A stretch of 11,099 nt of DNA from Pseudomonadota bacterium (GTDB lineage: Bacteria; Pseudomonadota; Alphaproteobacteria; Rhizobiales; Kaistiaceae). The notes under the pieces are model-generated. The model made no database searches. It worked only from the letters and a program-made list of their open reading frames with translations, and was not told where the DNA came from. Below, in pieces: positions 8,140 through 11,099 of the stretch; positions within the stretch are counted from its first letter, which is position 1; each line of letters begins with the position of its first letter. Where the stretch lies: contig JAEVZM010000283.1 in the NCBI GenBank assembly GCA_023392225.1, positions 1 through 11,099 on the forward strand. The letters run 5' to 3'. Position numbers and translations under genes: made by a program.

Positions 8140-10218
8140 ATGACGATGCAGGCAACCACCGCCGCCCGGCCCGTGGCCACCCCGGCCCTGTCGCCGTCGC
8201 GCTTCCGCTTCGAGCGGCATCGCGGCCTGATCACCGCCTTCATCGCCCTGTTCGTCCTGATGGCGGTGGTCGCCGGTGTCTCTGCGACGCCGCTCGGGTA
8301 CTACGATGTCTCGCAGATCGTCACCGGCGGCACGACGCTGGCCATCGCCACCATGGGCCAGACGATCGTGATCCTCTCCGGCGGTTTCGACCTCTCGGCC
8401 GGTGCCGTGGTCTCGCTCGTCAACGTGTCGCTGGCGAGCCTGCCGGAAGGCGCGGTCACCTCGCCGCTGCTCCTCTTCCTGATCGGCATCGGCATCGGCG
8501 CCGCCGTCGGCATGTTCAACGGCTTCTTCATCGCCTTCTTCCGGCTCCAGCCGATCGTGGTGACGCTCGCCACCATGTTCATCCTCCAGGGCGTGACGCT
8601 GCTGGTGATGGACAAGCCCGGGGGCATGATCGACATCTCGCTCTACGAGTTCATGTTCTCGGACCTGGTGCCGAACGTGCTGCCGATGGCCGGTGCGCTG
8701 ATCCTCGTCTGCTTGGTCTTCTGGTTCTGGCTGAAGTCGACGCCGTTCGGCATCTCGCTCTATGCGGTCGGTGGCGACGGCGAGAGCGCCCATGCGGCCG
8801 GCATCTCGACCCGCCGCACCAAGTTCCTCACCTACGTGATCGCCGGCGGCTTCTACGGCCTCGCCGGGGTCTCGATCAGCGCCCAGACCGGCGCCGGCGA
8901 TCCACTGGTTGGCAATCCGATGCTGCTCCAGATGTTCGCGGCGGTGGTGGTCGGCGGCACCATGCTCGGCGGCGGCCGCGGCGGGCTCGTCGGCTCGGTC
9001 GTCGGCGCCTTCGTCCTCATCCTCATGGTGAACATCCTGCTCATCATGAACGTCTCGGCTTACTATTCGACCATCGCCGAGAGCACGATCCTCCTGCTCG
9101 CTGTCCTGGTCGGGGCGCTGCACCGCCGCTCGGCGCTCGCCGCGAACCTCAGGAGCGCCTTCACCCGGCTGTCGGCCTGGCAGGCCAGGCTCCTGCCGAG
9201 CCAGCACGGCTTCGGCGCGACCCCCCTCTCGATCGCCCTGCCGGGCGAGGCGCCGGCGTCGTCGCCCGCTACCGAGTCCTGGCTCAAGCGCAACCATGGC
9301 GCCGTGATGATCGCGGTGCCGGCCTATGTCTGCTTCGTGCTGGTGCTCATCGCCACCGAGGCGGTGCTCGGCAACACGATCTTCAGCTTCAACTACTACA
9401 ACACGCTCCTGGTGCTGACCTCGTTCCTCGCGATCCTGGCGCTCGGGCAGGGCGCGGTGATCCTGACCGGCGGCCTCGACCTGTCGCTGCCCTGGACGAT
9501 CGCGCTCGCCGGCATCCTGGTCAGCGGCATGGCGGCGGGCCAGGACGCCAACCTCCTCTACGTCATCCCGTTCGTGCTGGCGGTCGGGCTGCTGATCGGC
9601 TTCCTCAACGGCATGGGGATCGTGCTGCTCGGCCTGTCTCCGATCGTCATGACGCTGGCGATGAACGGCATCCTGCAGGGTGCTTCGCTGCTCTACTCGG
9701 ACGGCACGCCGGACGGCTTCGCCGCGCCGATCCTGCGCCACTTCATGACCTCGAAGGTCCTCGGCGTGACGCCGGTGGTGCTGTTCTTCATCGCCTTCGC
9801 CGTGGTCGCGGCGCTGCTCCTTTCCCGCACGCCGTTCGGGCGCCGGGTCTATGCCATCGGCAACAGCACGCGCGCGGCGGTGCTCTCGGGCGTTCCGGTC
9901 AATCGCACCATCGTCGCCGTCTACATGCTCTCCGGCCTCTGCGCGGCGCTGGTCGGCGTGCTGCTCTCCGGCCTCTCGGGCCAGGCGAGCCTCGGCATGG
10001 GCGACGACTATCTCCTGCCCTCGATCGCAGCGGTGGTCGTCGGCGGCACGCTGATCACCGGCGGCCGCGGCAACTATGCCGGCATCCTCGGCGGTGCGCT
10101 TCTCCTCACGTCGCTACAGATCCTGCTGGCCGGAACGACCTTCCCGACCTCGGTCCGCTCGATCATCTACGGAATGGTGATCCTCGGCGCGGTGATCGCG
10201 CTGCGCGAGCGCCGATAG
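8140..10218 (+). CDS. Sugar ABC transporter permease: two RbsC-like domains fused in one chain
   Basis: This 692-residue inner-membrane protein is about twice the normal RbsC/XylH length. Two BPD_transp_2 domains are seen as internal repeats: half 1 (about 30-328) and half 2 (about 386-690). Matching landmarks are GQTIVILSGGFDLSAGAV (73-90) and GQGAVILTGGLDLSLPWTI (436-454); LQPIVVTLATMFILQGVTLL (136-155) and LSPIVMTLAMNGILQGASLL (499-518); TPFGISLYAVGGDGESAHAAGI (201-222) and TPFGRRVYAIGNSTRAAVLSGV (564-585); VVVGGTMLGGGRGG (269-282) and VVVGGTLITGGRGN (632-645). Each half is rich in hydrophobic helices. They are joined by a polar linker (about 329-385). The chain would supply the whole translocation pore, unlike RbsC, which forms a homodimer. 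The start ATG 8140 is 1 nt past the ATPase stop with little ribosome site, so translation is probably coupled; ATG 8146 is an alternative start. The fusion is continuous, with no frameshift visible. Confidence 0.93.
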   Translation: MTMQATTAARPVATPALSPSRFRFERHRGLITAFIALFVLMAVVAGVSATPLGYYDVSQIVTGGTTLAIATMGQTIVILSGGFDLSAGAVVSLVNVSLASLPEGAVTSPLLLFLIGIGIGAAVGMFNGFFIAFFRLQPIVVTLATMFILQGVTLLVMDKPGGMIDISLYEFMFSDLVPNVLPMAGALILVCLVFWFWLKSTPFGISLYAVGGDGESAHAAGISTRRTKFLTYVIAGGFYGLAGVSISAQTGAGDPLVGNPMLLQMFAAVVVGGTMLGGGRGGLVGSVVGAFVLILMVNILLIMNVSAYYSTIAESTILLLAVLVGALHRRSALAANLRSAFTRLSAWQARLLPSQHGFGATPLSIALPGEAPASSPATESWLKRNHGAVMIAVPAYVCFVLVLIATEAVLGNTIFSFNYYNTLLVLTSFLAILALGQGAVILTGGLDLSLPWTIALAGILVSGMAAGQDANLLYVIPFVLAVGLLIGFLNGMGIVLLGLSPIVMTLAMNGILQGASLLYSDGTPDGFAAPILRHFMTSKVLGVTPVVLFFIAFAVVAALLLSRTPFGRRVYAIGNSTRAAVLSGVPVNRTIVAVYMLSGLCAALVGVLLSGLSGQASLGMGDDYLLPSIAAVVVGGTLITGGRGNYAGILGGALLLTSLQILLAGTTFPTSVRSIIYGMVILGAVIALRERR

Positions 10219-10228
10219 GAAATGCAGT

Positions 10229-10259
10229 CGATGGTGCGCGGCCGCCCCGCGCGCCATCG
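10229..10259 (+). other. Intercistronic hairpin between permease and dehydrogenase genes
   Basis: CGATGGTGCGCG (10229-10240) pairs with CGCGCGCCATCG (10248-10259), giving 12 pairs including one G-U, with a 7-nt loop (10241-10247). No T-run follows. It begins 11 nt after the permease stop and may protect the transporter message or lower read-through into the dehydrogenase gene. Full termination is unlikely on sequence grounds. Confidence 0.6.
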
Positions 10260-10282
10260 CAGGGTCCACACGGAGAACTCTC

Positions 10283-11099
10283 ATGACGGATATCGCCATC
10301 ATCGGTAGCGGCTTCATCGGCCGCGCCTGGTCCATCGCCCACGCCCGGGCCGGCAATCGCGTGCGGATGTGGGACCAGGACCCCACCGCGGCGGAGAAGG
10401 GCAAGGCCTACATCGCCGGGCTGCTGCCGGACCTTGCGGCAGCCGACCTGCTCAACGGCGGCAAGCCCGAGGACGTGCTGGCCCGGATCACGCCGGTCGC
10501 CGCGCTCGAGGAGGCGGTCGAGGGCGTCGCACACGTGCAGGAGAACACGTTCGAGCAGATCGACACCAAGCGCGAGGTTTTTCGCAAGCTCGATGCGGTG
10601 GTGCCGGCCGACGCGGTGATCGCCAGCTCGACCTCGGCGCTCCTGCCCTCGACCTTCACCGAGGACCTGCCCGGCCGTGCGCGCTGCATCGTCGCCCATC
10701 CGATCAATCCGCCCTACCTGATCCCGGCCGCGGAGGTCGTCCCGGCGCCGTGGACCTCCGAGGAGACGGTCCGGCGGACGGCCGAGACCCTCCGCGCGAT
10801 CGGCAATGCGCCGATCGTCATGAAGCGCGAGATCGGCGGCTTCCTCATGAACCGCCTCCAGGGCGCGCTGCTCGAGGAGGCGTTCCGCCTGGTCGCCGAG
10901 GGCTATGCCAGCGTCGAGGACGTCGATATCGGCCTCCGCGACGGGCTGGCGCTCCGCTGGTCGTTCATCGGGCCGTTCGAGACGATCGATCTCAATGCGC
11001 CGGGCGGCGTGCGCGATTACGTCGAGCGCTACCAAGGGATCTACAGCGGTCTTGCCCTCAACGAGAAGCCGCGGGTCGACTGGGCCGGCCCAGGCCGGT
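10283..11099 (+). CDS. L-gulonate 3-dehydrogenase/lambda-crystallin-like NAD-dependent dehydrogenase (3' end outside window)
   Basis: 272 residues are visible; the frame is open to the right edge, and about 50 residues are probably missing compared with CRYL1-type proteins (about 320). It belongs to the 3-hydroxyacyl-CoA dehydrogenase fold. The Rossmann motif IIGSGFIGRAW (6-16) and Asp31 at the end of the second strand favour NAD over NADP. Catalytic positions fit the family spacing: Ser118 in SSTSALLPS, His139 in AHPINPPYLIP, paired Glu151, and Asn190 in FLMNRLQGALLEEAFRLVAEG. The NPPYLIP block and SFIGPFETIDLNAPGG (227-242) resemble lambda-crystallin/L-gulonate 3-dehydrogenase more than fatty-acid enzymes, so oxidation of a hydroxyl on a sugar acid or similar small molecule is likely. 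L-carnitine dehydrogenase and 3-hydroxybutyryl-CoA dehydrogenase are less likely relatives. The ribosome site is GGAGA at 10272-10276, 6 nt before the ATG. It follows the permease after 64 nt, so it probably shares the operon. Confidence 0.87.
   Translation, partial: MTDIAIIGSGFIGRAWSIAHARAGNRVRMWDQDPTAAEKGKAYIAGLLPDLAAADLLNGGKPEDVLARITPVAALEEAVEGVAHVQENTFEQIDTKREVFRKLDAVVPADAVIASSTSALLPSTFTEDLPGRARCIVAHPINPPYLIPAAEVVPAPWTSEETVRRTAETLRAIGNAPIVMKREIGGFLMNRLQGALLEEAFRLVAEGYASVEDVDIGLRDGLALRWSFIGPFETIDLNAPGGVRDYVERYQGIYSGLALNEKPRVDWAGPGR

Noticed and set aside
7792..9741. A 649-codon open frame on the - strand opposite the ATPase and permease genes
   Set aside because: It is opposite two strongly supported genes, and the translation is a low-complexity His/Asp/Arg/Glu-rich shadow without a domain or ribosome site.

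Overview
The window is high-GC DNA with strong G/C third-position bias and GC-rich Shine-Dalgarno sites. Its gene families and layout point to an alphaproteobacterium, probably Hyphomicrobiales (Rhizobiales); that placement is inference from style and families, not a marker gene. I see no rRNA, tRNA, insertion sequence, CRISPR array or phage gene.

Layout. (1) Bases 2-592, + strand: the 3' end of a choline-kinase-like phosphotransferase. (2) Bases 597-5026, - strand, read right to left: a GntR/FCD regulator (5026-4301); an AT-rich operator/promoter region (about 4086-4125); a fused alpha+beta E1 component of a thiamine-diphosphate 2-oxoacid dehydrogenase (4062-1597); and, 22 nt behind it, a SorC-family sugar-responsive regulator (1574-597). 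(3) Bases 5027-5418: the divergent control region, with a large dyad at 5131-5169 and a structured leader. (4) Bases 5419-11099, + strand: an operon of a periplasmic sugar-binding protein, a double-ATPase protein, a double-permease protein, and an NAD-dependent L-gulonate 3-dehydrogenase/lambda-crystallin-type dehydrogenase that runs off the right edge.

How they may work together. The locus reads as one carbohydrate (sugar, polyol or sugar-acid) uptake and catabolism module. The ribose/xylose-class (CUT2) ABC transporter would import the substrate, the CRYL1-like enzyme would oxidise a hydroxyl group of it or of an intermediate, and the E1-like enzyme could decarboxylate a later 2-keto intermediate or diketone. 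The GntR protein is placed to control the divergent transporter operon, and the SorC protein to control the E1 operon. The substrate cannot be read from the sequence.

The most unusual points are the transporter architecture (both permease halves in one 692-residue chain, paired with an ATPase whose two nucleotide sites look strongly asymmetric), the E1 alpha-beta fusion with no E2 or E3 in view, two long perfect or near-perfect operator-like dyads, and stable intercistronic hairpins that probably set expression ratios within the operon.
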